From: CAYNWK01 sp964400875
GTDB taxonomy: Bacteria > Chloroflexota > Anaerolineae > Anaerolineales > UBA4823
Direction of reading: 5' to 3'
DNA: 31,822 nt
Assembly (NCBI GenBank): GCA_964400875.1
Contig: CAYNWK010000040.1
Location: 1-31,822 of the forward strand
Positions within the stretch are counted from its first letter, which is position 1; every line of letters begins with the position of its first letter. A program made the translations under genes and the position numbers. The notes under the pieces were generated by a model that was not told where the DNA came from, ran no database searches, and saw only the letters and a list, made by a program, of their open reading frames with translations. This document shows, piece after piece, positions 8,448-16,000 of this stretch.

Positions 8448-8475
8448 ATATACCAAAAAGGGAGATGACTGTCAA
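8447..8475 (-). promoter_or_regulatory. Sigma-70-type promoter of the lacI-type gene
   Basis: On the minus strand TTGACA (8475-8470) and TATATT (8452-8447) are separated by exactly 17 bases, close to the bacterial consensus. The predicted transcription start falls inside the adjacent palindrome. Confidence 0.85.
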
Positions 8476-8540
8476 CAATAATTCACACTTTGGGACACCC
8501 GGATCGGTTTATTGAGATCGGAGGGTGGGCGCTGGCGGGC

Positions 8541-10136
8541 TCAAGCGAGCGTTTTCAGGTAATACAACTCACCCCGTTTGAAGCCGCGGCTGGCGTAATA
8601 GCGCCGCGTGCCCACCGCAGCGATCACTGCCAGGCGAGGATAGCCCTGCCGGCGAGCGATCTGCTCGGCCAGTTCGATCAGCTCGGTGCCCATGCCGCTG
8701 TGCTGGGCGATCCCGCGCTGCTCAGCCCCCAATTCCAAGGACAGGCCGTAAACGTGCACCTCGCGGATGATGGCCGCGCCAGCTAAATCCGCCAGACCAG
8801 TCTGCGGTGAACCCGGCCCCGGCAAGGAGAGGCGCAGGAATCCGGCCAGCTGGTCGTCGGGAGTGACGTACGAGAGAAAGCGCTCCTCCGCCCCACCAGC
8901 CCGGTAGACCACCTCGTCGAGCGTGATCTGCCCCTCGGCAACTTTTTGCTTACGGATCTCCCGGCAGCGCACGCACTGGCAGCGCGTGCCGCGGCGTTTC
9001 ATTTCGCGGTGCACATCCTGGCGCAAACTGGTGCGCTTGTTGCCGGCGACCACGTTAGTCGAGGGGATGTCGCGAATGATGCGATTTACCCGGCAGTAGC
9101 GCGGGATGGATGGCTTGATATCGGCGATCAGGTCGATCAGCTGCTCGGTTGTATAGGGGATGAACTCGCCGCGCTGCCAGTACTCGTATAATTCGGCGTT
9201 CTCCAGCAGCTGGTTGGGGTAAATCTTCAACTCATCGGGGCAAAACCCATCCCACAGCCGCAGAAAATCCTGCCTGTCCGAGTCCGGGGTCGCTCCCAGC
9301 AGGTTCGGCATCCAGTGCTGCACGATCTTGAACCCGGCAGCACGCAGCAGGTCCACCGCCTGGCGGGTTTCGGCCACCGAATGGCCGCGCTTGTTCAGCG
9401 CCAGGATGTGGTCATCCAGGCTCTGTACGCCCAGCTGGACCTTGGTCACGCCCAGATAACGCAGCCAGGCGAGCTCGTCCGGATCGACGTGATCGGGGCG
9501 CGTCTCGATCACCAAGCCGACGTTGCGATGGAGGGCGGTCTCGTTGCGGCGCTGGGCCTGGGCGAGCGTGGTGGAATCCCGCCGGTTGAGGGCATCGAAA
9601 CAGCGCCTGACAAACCACTCCTGGTAATCCTTTCGATAAGAGCTCCAGGTACCGCCCAAGATCAACAGCTCGATCTTATCCGTTGGATGTCCCACCGCGT
9701 GTAAGGCTTCGAGCCGCGAAGCCGTCTGGTCGAAGGGATCGAAATCATACTGCAGGCCGCGCATCGCCCCGGGTTCGTCGGGCAGGTAGCTTTTGGGCAT
9801 GCGCACATCGGTGGGGCAGAAGATGCACTTACCCGGGCAGGGATACGGCTTGGTCAGCACCGTGACTACCGCGACGCCGGAGAGCGAGCGGACCGGCTTC
9901 ATGCGGATGCGCGCCAGCAAACGCCGGTCTGGCGCCCATTCCCCGCTGCCGGTCAACTGGCGGTAAACGGCGACCAAGAGGTGCTTGCCGATATACCCGC
10001 TGCCGTCCGGCAAGGGGTGTCGGCGCACGGCGTCGGCAACTTTGCTGCCGGCGCGCACTTCTTCAAGCACCTGGCGGGCCAGGGATAATTTTTCGGGAGT
10101 ATGCTCCCGCAGCTGATACCAATCTTGCGAAGTCAT
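8541..10136 (-). CDS. elp3: Bacterial Elp3: tRNA U34 carboxymethyl-synthesising radical SAM/GNAT enzyme
   Basis: This 531-residue protein has the full Elp3 layout: an N-terminal tRNA-binding part, a radical SAM domain with the Elp3-type cysteine triad C100, C104, C107 (PCPGKCIFCPTD), a zinc site C386/C388/C391 (RCQCVRC), and a C-terminal GNAT domain with the acetyl-CoA loop QHSGMGTEL (478-485) and the paired tyrosines Y513-Y514. In eukaryotes and archaea Elp3 puts a carboxymethyl group on wobble uridine from acetyl-CoA; the Dehalococcoides enzyme is a studied bacterial homologue. No Elp1/2/4-6 subunits are seen, as expected for bacteria. A candidate -35 (TTGAAC) lies upstream, but the start has only a weak AAGAG site. 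A methyltransferase resembling Trm9 is divergent at 86 bases. Confidence 0.93.
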   Translation of the reverse strand: MTSQDWYQLREHTPEKLSLARQVLEEVRAGSKVADAVRRHPLPDGSGYIGKHLLVAVYRQLTGSGEWAPDRRLLARIRMKPVRSLSGVAVVTVLTKPYPCPGKCIFCPTDVRMPKSYLPDEPGAMRGLQYDFDPFDQTASRLEALHAVGHPTDKIELLILGGTWSSYRKDYQEWFVRRCFDALNRRDSTTLAQAQRRNETALHRNVGLVIETRPDHVDPDELAWLRYLGVTKVQLGVQSLDDHILALNKRGHSVAETRQAVDLLRAAGFKIVQHWMPNLLGATPDSDRQDFLRLWDGFCPDELKIYPNQLLENAELYEYWQRGEFIPYTTEQLIDLIADIKPSIPRYCRVNRIIRDIPSTNVVAGNKRTSLRQDVHREMKRRGTRCQCVRCREIRKQKVAEGQITLDEVVYRAGGAEERFLSYVTPDDQLAGFLRLSLPGPGSPQTGLADLAGAAIIREVHVYGLSLELGAEQRGIAQHSGMGTELIELAEQIARRQGYPRLAVIAAVGTRRYYASRGFKRGELYYLKTLA

Positions 10137-10209
10137 CTCTTAAATCAACGTAATCAGCGGTTCAAGCCTAACCGAGGGAGTTTTGCCTCAACGCGGCTGC
10201 ACTCGCGTC

Positions 10210-10215
10210 TATAAT
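10210..10215 (+). promoter_or_regulatory. -10 box of a leaderless promoter for the Trm9-like gene
   Basis: A consensus TATAAT ends 6 bases before the GTG at 10222. Transcription would begin at or next to the start codon. There is no clear -35 at the usual distance and no ribosome binding site. Confidence 0.65.
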
Positions 10216-10221
10216 AGCAAC

Positions 10222-10947
10222 GTGAACGCCGACACCGCGGACCATCTCATCAACCTCAATCGACAATTTTACCAGAGCTTCGCCCAGCCGTTTTCGGCGA
10301 CGCGACAACGGCTGCAGCCCGGCGTGGCGCGCGTGCTGAGCAGGCTCGATCCAGACGCCCGCATCCTGGACCTGGGCTGCGGCAACGGCGAGCTAGCCCG
10401 GGCGCTGGCCCGCCGAGGTCACCGGAGCAGCTACGTAGGCGTGGATTTCAGCGCAGATTTACTCGGCCGGGCGCAGGAGAGCATCCCGCAAGGCTTCAAC
10501 GCCCGCTTCATCCAGGCGGACCTGACCGCAACAGACTGGGACGCCCAACTCCCCGCGGGGGAATTCGACCAGGCGCTGGCATTTGCCGCGCTGCACCACA
10601 TCCCCGGAGAGGCGCTGCGGCGGCAGATCACGCGAAAAGTCCACAACCTGCTGGCGGAGCAAGGGCAATTTATCCACTCCGAGTGGCAGTTCTTGCACAG
10701 CGCACGCCTACACCGGAGAGTGCAGCCCTGGGCCAAAGTTGGTTTGAGCAGTAATCAGGTAGATCCGGGGGACTATCTGCTGGATTGGCGCCGGGGCGGC
10801 TACGGCCTGCGCTACGTTCACCACTTCTCGGAGGAGGAACTGGCTCGCCTGGCAAGCGAAACCGGTTACCGCATCCTGGAAACTTTCTACTCAGACGGCG
10901 AAAGCGGCGATTTGGGACTGTACCAGACCTGGATCAAGTCCACCTGA
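10222..10947 (+). CDS. Class I SAM methyltransferase, Trm9/ALKBH8-like
   Basis: This 241-residue methyltransferase has motif I ILDLGCGNG (48-56), an acidic end of strand 2 in VGVDFS (72-77) and the post-motif ALHHIPGEALRRQI. Several patterns match what I recall of eukaryotic Trm9/ALKBH8 wobble-uridine methyltransferases: the N-terminal FYQSFAQPFSATR (Trm9: a Y-x-x-I-A-x-x-F-S-x-T-R pattern), DYLLDWRRG (184-192) and YVHHFSEEELARLA (198-211), comparable to the RYYHLF-EGEL tail. Trm9 methylates cm5U34 to mcm5U34, and the divergent neighbour here is Elp3, which makes cm5U. The substrate is therefore inferred as tRNA U34. The GTG at 10222 is chosen over a TTG at 10183 because TATAAT lies between them. 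Alternative: a generic Methyltransf_11/25 enzyme. Confidence 0.75.
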   Translation: MNADTADHLINLNRQFYQSFAQPFSATRQRLQPGVARVLSRLDPDARILDLGCGNGELARALARRGHRSSYVGVDFSADLLGRAQESIPQGFNARFIQADLTATDWDAQLPAGEFDQALAFAALHHIPGEALRRQITRKVHNLLAEQGQFIHSEWQFLHSARLHRRVQPWAKVGLSSNQVDPGDYLLDWRRGGYGLRYVHHFSEEELARLASETGYRILETFYSDGESGDLGLYQTWIKST

Positions 10948-11008
10948 GGTCACTGCACTCCTGATTTGGCCACAACGTCGAATCAGCCGGACCAATTCGA
11001 TTTTTCTG

Positions 11009-11017
11009 TGCTAACAT
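11009..11017 (+). promoter_or_regulatory. Extended -10 of a leaderless promoter for the phosphoesterase gene
   Basis: TGC followed by TAACAT is an extended -10 element that ends 7 bases before the ATG at 11025. No ribosome binding site is present, so the mRNA would start at the initiation codon. Confidence 0.6.
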
Positions 11018-11024
11018 TAACGCC

Positions 11025-11753
11025 ATGAAAATCCTGGTTATCTCCGACATCCACGCCAACCTGACCGCTTTGGAGGCCGTAATCGAAGACGCCGGCGACA
11101 TCGCTGCAACCTGGTGCCTGGGGGACGTCGTCGGCTACGGGCCAGACCCGAACGAATGCATCCAGCGAATCAGAGGGCTGCCCAATTCGATCTGCTTACT
11201 GGGTAATCACGACGCCGCCGCGCTGGGCGACATCGACATCGACAGCTTCAACCCGGATGCGCGTAAAGCTGTGCTCTGGACGCAGAAAAATTTGACTAAA
11301 GAAAACAAGGCTTATCTGCAGGAGCGACCCCGGAAGGTAACCATCGATAACGTTACGCTGGCCCACGGCAGCCCGCGCCATCCCGTGTGGGAATACTTGC
11401 TCGACACCCGCACCGCCACCCAAAACTTCACCTATTTCGAAACCCCCTATTGTTTCGTCGGCCACAGCCACCTGCCGGTGATCTACCACCTGAGCGACGG
11501 GAACGATAGCGCCAATTTGATCATCCCGCAAACCCAACAGAGCCTGGAGCTGACGCCGCGCGCCATCCTCAACCCGGGCTCGGTCGGCCAGCCGCGGGAC
11601 AGGGATCCGCGGGCGGCCTATGCGATCTTCGACACGGACGAACAGGTCTGGGAGCAGCGCCGGGTGAGCTACGACCTCGTCAACGTCCAGGAGCGCATGG
11701 AAGCGGCCGAATTGCCCGAACGCCATATCCGCCGCCTGGCGGCGGGCTGGTAG
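11025..11753 (+). CDS. Calcineurin-like metallophosphoesterase
   Basis: This 242-residue cytoplasmic protein carries the binuclear-metal motifs of the YfcE/MJ0936-type phosphoesterases in order: D8 and H10 in ISDIHAN, D34 in LGDVVGYGPDPNE, GNHD at 60-63, a histidine in LAHGSPRHP, and VGHSHLPV near 147-154 followed by LNPGSVGQPRDRDPRAAYAI. The substrate could be a phosphodiester or nucleotide; the sequence does not tell. It is 77 bases after the methyltransferase but has its own -10 element, so it is probably a separate unit. Confidence 0.9.
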   Translation: MKILVISDIHANLTALEAVIEDAGDIAATWCLGDVVGYGPDPNECIQRIRGLPNSICLLGNHDAAALGDIDIDSFNPDARKAVLWTQKNLTKENKAYLQERPRKVTIDNVTLAHGSPRHPVWEYLLDTRTATQNFTYFETPYCFVGHSHLPVIYHLSDGNDSANLIIPQTQQSLELTPRAILNPGSVGQPRDRDPRAAYAIFDTDEQVWEQRRVSYDLVNVQERMEAAELPERHIRRLAAGW

Positions 11754-11760
11754 TGCAGAG

Positions 11761-11797
11761 AGACGCCCCGGGAACTTTTCGGGGAGCACCGGCGTCT
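11761..11797 (+). promoter_or_regulatory. Hairpin between phosphoesterase and DUF4349 genes
   Basis: AGACGCC (11761-11767) pairs with GGCGTCT (11791-11797), and CCCCG with CGGGG can close an inner stem. There is no U-tract, so it may be a partial terminator or an mRNA-processing structure. Confidence 0.35.
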
Positions 11798-11833
11798 ATT
11801 GGGGGAAATCCATCACATCGAGGAGACACCGCC

Positions 11834-12772
11834 ATGACCAAAAAACTCATCTTCCTGACCAGCATCCTGGCCTTACTGCTGGCGGCCTGCCAATCAGCCG
11901 CCTCTCCAGCCAGCCAACCTTTCCCGAACGAGGGCGAACGTTCATCCACGGGTTTCGTAGAAGCGCCCAGTGAAGCCATGGGGGAGACGGCGGCCGACAG
12001 CGCCGGCGGTTTCTCCCAGGCTGCCGAACCGGTAGAACGCATCGTGATCAAGAACGCCAGCCTGGAGATCATCGTCCAAGCGCCGGATGAGTCGATGGAC
12101 GCCATTGGTCGAATGGCGGAGGAGATGGGCGGCTTCGTAGTCTCGGCGGAGCTGTACCAGCAGCGGCTGAACAGCGGCGTCGAGGTGCCGCGCGCCTCGA
12201 TCACGGTTCGTGTTCCCGCCGAGCGCCTGGACGAAGCGCTCTCGCGCATCGAGACGCAAAGCGACCTGCCGCCCGAGAACAAGAATATTAACAGCCAGGA
12301 TGTGACCCAAGAATACACCGACCTGCAATCCCGCCTGCGCAACCTGGAAGCAGCCGAAGAGCAGCTGCTGAAGATCCTGGAAGACGCCAACCGGACCGAG
12401 GACGTGCTGCAGGTCTTCAACCAGCTGACCAGCGTGCGCGAGCAGATCGAGGTCACCAAGGGCCAGATCCAGTTCTACGACCAGTCCGCCCGGCTCTCTT
12501 CGATCCGAGTCGAGCTTATTCCGGCCGAATCGGTCGAACCGCTCAGCGTCGCCGGCTGGCAGCCGGTCGGGGTAGCCCGAGACGCGGTGCAATTCCTGCT
12601 CAACGCGCTGCAGTTCCTGGCCACCGCATTGATCTGGATTTGCCTGGGGGTCGTTCCGGTGCTGGCAATCGTGCTGATCCCGCTCTACTTCGTCGGGCGC
12701 GCCGGTTTGCGATGGCGAGCGCGACGCAAAGCAACGCAGGCAAACGCCTCTTCACAACCGGAAAAGCCGTAA
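11834..12772 (+). CDS. DUF4349 lipoprotein with C-terminal membrane helix
   Basis: This 312-residue protein has a lipoprotein signal (MTKKL, hydrophobic core, lipobox LLAAC with C19) and a Ser/Pro/Gly-rich spacer. The DUF4349 domain follows: ERIVIKNASLEIIVQAPDESM, MAEEMGGFVVSAE, ASITVRVPAERLDEAL, and QDVTQEYTDLQSRLRNLEAAEEQLL leading into a coiled-coil helix pair. A C-terminal membrane segment (about 260-290) is followed by an Arg-rich tail. The function of DUF4349 is not established; envelope location is clear. The ATG at 11834 has AGGAGACACC upstream and yields a proper signal peptide, whereas the GTG at 11753 adds 27 unrelated residues, so I chose the ATG. Confidence 0.88.
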   Translation: MTKKLIFLTSILALLLAACQSAASPASQPFPNEGERSSTGFVEAPSEAMGETAADSAGGFSQAAEPVERIVIKNASLEIIVQAPDESMDAIGRMAEEMGGFVVSAELYQQRLNSGVEVPRASITVRVPAERLDEALSRIETQSDLPPENKNINSQDVTQEYTDLQSRLRNLEAAEEQLLKILEDANRTEDVLQVFNQLTSVREQIEVTKGQIQFYDQSARLSSIRVELIPAESVEPLSVAGWQPVGVARDAVQFLLNALQFLATALIWICLGVVPVLAIVLIPLYFVGRAGLRWRARRKATQANASSQPEKP

Positions 12773-12795
12773 GAAATACCGCGAGTTTAAATTCA

Positions 12796-12838
12796 AAACG
12801 GGAGGTTGGTCAGATCAAGCCTGATCAACCTCCCGTTT
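12796..12838. terminator. Bidirectional terminator between convergent genes
   Basis: An 18-bp stem (AAACGGGAGGTTGGTCAG at 12796-12813 with its near complement at 12821-12838, one G-U pair on the plus RNA) has a 7-base loop. It lies between two convergent genes and is flanked by A-rich sequence on the left and T-rich sequence on the right, so it can end transcription from both sides. Confidence 0.88.
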
Positions 12839-12850
12839 CATTTCCAGTGT

Positions 12851-13945
12851 TTACTCCAGGCGCAATACCTGCCCGGGATGGACGACATACGGGTAGGCGA
12901 GATCGTTGAGGGCGGCGAGGCTCAACCAATCCAATCCGAACTGCTCAGCAATCTTCTTGAGATAATCCCCTGGTTGGACCACGTAGGTCCTCCCGGCAGA
13001 ACCGGATGTATCCCCTCCAGCGGCGTTTTTATCCGCCGGGGCTTGCGGCGCGGCCTGCTCTTGCTCTTCGCTCGCTTTCGATCCGGCCGGCAGGCGCAAT
13101 TCTATACCAGCGTATAGGGTGTACGGGTACGGCAGGTCGTTAAGCTCGGCCAGGTCCCGCCAGGTTGTGTGAAAGCGTTCCGCCAGGGCGACCAGGTAAT
13201 CCCCAGGCTGGACGGTATAACTCTCCTCTTCGGAAGGCTGCGCGGCGCGCGCCGGCTCAGGTGTCGGAGCCGGCTTTTTCGGGGGGCGCACGATGACGGC
13301 CAGCTTGCCCAAAACGGACCAGGAGCTTAAAAAGGAATCGAGCGGAAAGTACAAGGTACGCCCGGAATAAGCATCCACCACCTGAACCCGAGAGGCGTCG
13401 TAACCGATCAAGATCATGGTGTGTTCGAAGGGGGCGACTTTGAGGTCTTTACCCTGCGCATCCGTATAGGTATAGGCGGAACCCCCCCACATCTGGCCGA
13501 TCACCCAAACAATCACGGGACGCCCGGCGGCGATCTCGGCGCGCAGATCGCGCCATTTCAGCCCGCGCCCGGCCTCCGCCCTGAGCCCATACTGGCTCAG
13601 CAAAGCAGCCACCGGCGGCGCATGCACGCCGTACGAAGCGGGCGGCGTGTAGCCCCATGGATCGTTTGGGTCGCCGACAAAACCCTTATTGGGATTGTCC
13701 GAACGTGGCAGGTTAGATAGAAACTCGCTCTCTGAAATTGATATCCCCCAAAAGGCGGCCAAATCCACCGCCGAGCGCGACTCGCAGGAAAGAACGTAGC
13801 TTTGCGGGCGCCCTACGAGGCCGTCGATGAACGCCGATTCGGGCAGAGCCGCGGCGTTGGCGAGGGGAGGCAGGATAATCCCCTGCACGATCAGAACGGC
13901 AATAACCATGAAAACCAGCTGAGCCAGTTTGTGTCGCCACGCCAT
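12851..13945 (-). CDS. Secreted C39-like cysteine peptidase with two LysM domains
   Basis: This 364-residue exported protein starts with a signal peptide or anchor (positive MAWRHK, hydrophobic 9-29, then ANAA). The C39-like papain-fold domain (about 45-220) shows the likely triad C54 (LSCESRSAV), H175 (FEHTMILIGYD) and D191 (VVDAYSGRTLYF). Two LysM repeats follow at about 243-286 and 321-363, each with VQPGDYL, and would hold the enzyme on peptidoglycan or another glycan. A wall-associated hydrolase or protein-processing role is inferred. I use the ATG at 13945 rather than a TTG at 13951, because a TAAAAT element lies 6 bases before the ATG and directly abuts the TTG. Confidence 0.85.
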   Translation of the reverse strand: MAWRHKLAQLVFMVIAVLIVQGIILPPLANAAALPESAFIDGLVGRPQSYVLSCESRSAVDLAAFWGISISESEFLSNLPRSDNPNKGFVGDPNDPWGYTPPASYGVHAPPVAALLSQYGLRAEAGRGLKWRDLRAEIAAGRPVIVWVIGQMWGGSAYTYTDAQGKDLKVAPFEHTMILIGYDASRVQVVDAYSGRTLYFPLDSFLSSWSVLGKLAVIVRPPKKPAPTPEPARAAQPSEEESYTVQPGDYLVALAERFHTTWRDLAELNDLPYPYTLYAGIELRLPAGSKASEEQEQAAPQAPADKNAAGGDTSGSAGRTYVVQPGDYLKKIAEQFGLDWLSLAALNDLAYPYVVHPGQVLRLE

Positions 13946-13951
13946 ATCCAA

Positions 13952-13957
13952 ATTTTA
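13952..13957 (-). promoter_or_regulatory. -10 box of a leaderless promoter for the C39/LysM gene
   Basis: TAAAAT on the minus strand ends 6 bases before the ATG at 13945. No Shine-Dalgarno sequence is visible. Confidence 0.5.
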
Positions 13958-14050
13958 GCCTATACGCACAAGGGATGCAAGCAAGAATTCACTGGCATCT
14001 GGATCACCAAGAACGATCACGGAAATGGAGAGGAGCATGAGCTCCCCGAG

Positions 14051-14056
14051 TATAAT
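14051..14056 (+). promoter_or_regulatory. -10 box of a leaderless promoter for rsmG
   Basis: TATAAT ends 7 bases before the ATG at 14064. The element lies inside the frame of the longer candidate rsmG starts (14025, 14037), arguing against them. Confidence 0.65.
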
Positions 14057-14063
14057 CTTAAGC

Positions 14064-14789
14064 ATGCAAGAATTGAGCCAACAGGTCCTGGCGCTGATCG
14101 GACTGCGCCTGTCCGGCGTCCAGCTAGCTGCGCTTCAGCGCTACGAGAGCGAGCTGCTCGAGTGGAACCAGCGCGTCAACCTGACGGCGATCGACACCCC
14201 AGAAAAGATCCGCTCGAAGCATTTTCTCGACTCGCTCAGCTGCCTGCTGGCGATACGGGGGACGCCGGCCAACCGCGTGGTGGACATCGGCACGGGCGCT
14301 GGTTTTCCGGGGCTGGCCTTGAAAATCGTCTGCCCGGCGATGCGATTGACGCTGGTCGAGTCGGTAGGGAAGAAAGCCGATTTCTGCCGGCATATCGTGA
14401 ACCTGCTCGAGATGGATGGTGTGGAGATCCTGGTGGAGCGAGCGGAGACCGTGGGCAGCCTGCCGGAACACCGCGGGGCTTACGATTGGGCCCTGGCCCG
14501 GGCCGTGGCGGGGATGCCGATCCTGATGGAATACTTACTGCCCCTGGTGAAGATCAAAGGCCGCGCCCTGGCGATGAAGGGGGAAAGCGGTCCTGCTGAA
14601 GCGCACGCTTCCGAATACGCCATACAGATGCTGGGCGGCCGGCTGCGCCAGCTGCTGCCGGTGACGCTCCCCGGCGTCGAGGATCAACGCTACCTGGTGG
14701 TGGTGGATAAAGTGGCAGCCACGCCGGATAAATACCCCCGCCGGGTGGGCATTCCGGCCAAGCGGCCGCTGCAAAAAGAAGCCGGCTAA
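14064..14789 (+). CDS. rsmG: 16S rRNA (guanine(527)-N7)-methyltransferase RsmG
   Basis: This 241-residue enzyme methylates G527 of 16S rRNA with S-adenosylmethionine. The N-terminal helices end in the RsmG signature EWNQRVNLTAI, then KHFLDSL, followed by motif I VVDIGTGAGFPGLALKI (72-88), LVESVGKKADF, ARAVAGMPILMEYLLPLVK and LAMKGE. Length fits the family. The ATG at 14064 gives an N-terminus of the expected length; an ATG at 14037 has a purine-rich GGAGAGGAGC upstream and cannot be wholly excluded. The stop codon overlaps the stop of the convergent recF gene by four bases. Confidence 0.94.
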   Translation: MQELSQQVLALIGLRLSGVQLAALQRYESELLEWNQRVNLTAIDTPEKIRSKHFLDSLSCLLAIRGTPANRVVDIGTGAGFPGLALKIVCPAMRLTLVESVGKKADFCRHIVNLLEMDGVEILVERAETVGSLPEHRGAYDWALARAVAGMPILMEYLLPLVKIKGRALAMKGESGPAEAHASEYAIQMLGGRLRQLLPVTLPGVEDQRYLVVVDKVAATPDKYPRRVGIPAKRPLQKEAG

Positions 14790-15838
14790 ACCGACAGCAC
14801 CCCGCTGCTCACCCGCCACAAGGCGGCTTGCTCCACGAAATCCGGGGCGAACAAATCCAGGTCCGTGGTGGTCAACAAGGTCTGATCGCTGATCGCCAGG
14901 CGCTGGAGCAAATCTTCCCGGCGGTTGGTATCCAACTCCGCCAGAACCTCGTCTAACAGCAGCACCGGCATGTGCCCGGTCTTTTCCTTCATCCAGGCCA
15001 CCTCGGCGAGCTTGAGAGCCAACATCGCCGTGCGCACCTGGCCGCGCGAGCCAAACGTGCCGACATCGACCCCATTTTCCAGCAAACGAAGTTCATCCCG
15101 GTGNNNNNNNNNNNNNNNNNNNNNNNNNNNNNNNNNNNNNNNNNNNNNNNNNNNNNNNNNNNNNNNNNNNNNNNNNNNNNNNNNNNNNNNNNNNNNNNNN
15201 NNNGCGTGTATGCGAGCGAAGATGATCTGCCCGCCGCTCAACGTCAAGAGGTCATCCCAATAATCCAGCTGCTCGGGATCGCCTCCCCGCTCGCCAAGCT
15301 GCTTGAGCAGCGCGTTGCGCTGGCCGAGCGCGCGGGAATACGCCGAGAGGGCTTCCGAATAGCGCGGCAGCACCTGGGCCAGGGCTAAATTGAGATAGCG
15401 CCGGCGCTCGTCCGGCGAACCCTCGATCACCCGCAACATCTGGGGCAAGAACAAAACGGCATTCAGCTGCCCGAGCGCCTCGCCGAGCTTCAATTTGGCG
15501 CCGTCGAGCAGCACCTCTTTGCGCAGCCGGGCGCTCCCGGGAACGCCATCATCTTCCTGGATGAGGCGCACTTCCATGCGGTGGGCGTGCTCGCCCCGGC
15601 AGAAATTTGCCACGATGCGGCCCACAGCCAGCGGCTCACGGGCTGCCAGGAAATTAATTAGCTGGCGATCGCTGCTGGCATGGAAGGAGGTAAACGTGGC
15701 CAGGTAATAAATCGCCTCCAACAGGCTCGTCTTTCCCTGCGCGTTCGCCCCGACGATCAAGACCGAGCCGCGCGGTACTTCCACGTCCAGGCGGGCAAAA
15801 TTGCGGAAATTGGTCAGGGAAAGCTGAGTAAGGTACAT
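14786..15838 (-). CDS. recF: DNA replication/repair protein RecF, interrupted by an assembly gap
   Basis: RecF is an SMC-like ATPase that helps load RecA at single-strand gaps. Before the gap the sequence has the N-terminus MYLTQLSLTNFRNFARLDVEV, Walker A GANAQGKTSLLEAIYYL, and the family stretch FLPQMLRVIEGSPDERRRYLNLAL. After it come HRDELRLLENG, the signature region FGSRGQVRTAMLALKLAE, and Walker B PVLLLDEVLAELD. The gene reads in frame across the 100 N, but the family usually has about 55-85 residues in that interval against 34 allowed, so the gap is probably larger than shown. The start has no strong ribosome binding site and follows a hairpin. Confidence 0.92.
   Translation of the reverse strand: MYLTQLSLTNFRNFARLDVEVPRGSVLIVGANAQGKTSLLEAIYYLATFTSFHASSDRQLINFLAAREPLAVGRIVANFCRGEHAHRMEVRLIQEDDGVPGSARLRKEVLLDGAKLKLGEALGQLNAVLFLPQMLRVIEGSPDERRRYLNLALAQVLPRYSEALSAYSRALGQRNALLKQLGERGGDPEQLDYWDDLLTLSGGQIIFARIHXXXXXXXXXXXXXXXXXXXXXXXXXXXXXXXXXXHRDELRLLENGVDVGTFGSRGQVRTAMLALKLAEVAWMKEKTGHMPVLLLDEVLAELDTNRREDLLQRLAISDQTLLTTTDLDLFAPDFVEQAALWRVSSGVLSV
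15104..15203. other. Assembly gap, 100 N, inside recF
   Basis: The run of exactly 100 unknown bases is the conventional placeholder for a gap of unknown size. It removes the part of RecF between the GGQIIFARIH stretch and the HRDEL motif. Confidence 0.95.
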
Positions 15839-15854
15839 GTCAGGTTGCAGACAG

Positions 15855-15882
15855 ATGCCACGGGGTATTCCCTCCGTGGCAT
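15855..15882 (-). promoter_or_regulatory. Hairpin between def and recF
   Basis: ATGCCACGG (15855-15863) and CCGTGGCAT (15874-15882) form a perfect 9-bp stem with a 10-base loop. On the minus strand it lies 119 bases after the def stop and 17 before the recF start. It has no U-tract and may act as a leader structure for recF or as a weak terminator of def. Confidence 0.45.
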
Positions 15883-16000
15883 TCCGTGATGACGTACGAT
15901 AATCCTGGGTAAACGGACCGAAGGAGCGTATAGAAGCGTTACAGGGGTAAATTCCAAGGACTCGGCCGGGGACGGACCCGGCTCGACCGGGGAGGCTGCC

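Noticed and set aside
11753..11833. Upstream GTG start for the DUF4349 lipoprotein
   Set aside because: It would bury the lipoprotein signal peptide 27 residues inside the protein and crosses a hairpin; the ATG at 11834 has a ribosome site.
14025..14063. Earlier starts for rsmG
   Set aside because: A TATAAT box lies within this stretch and the added residues do not resemble RsmG N-termini.
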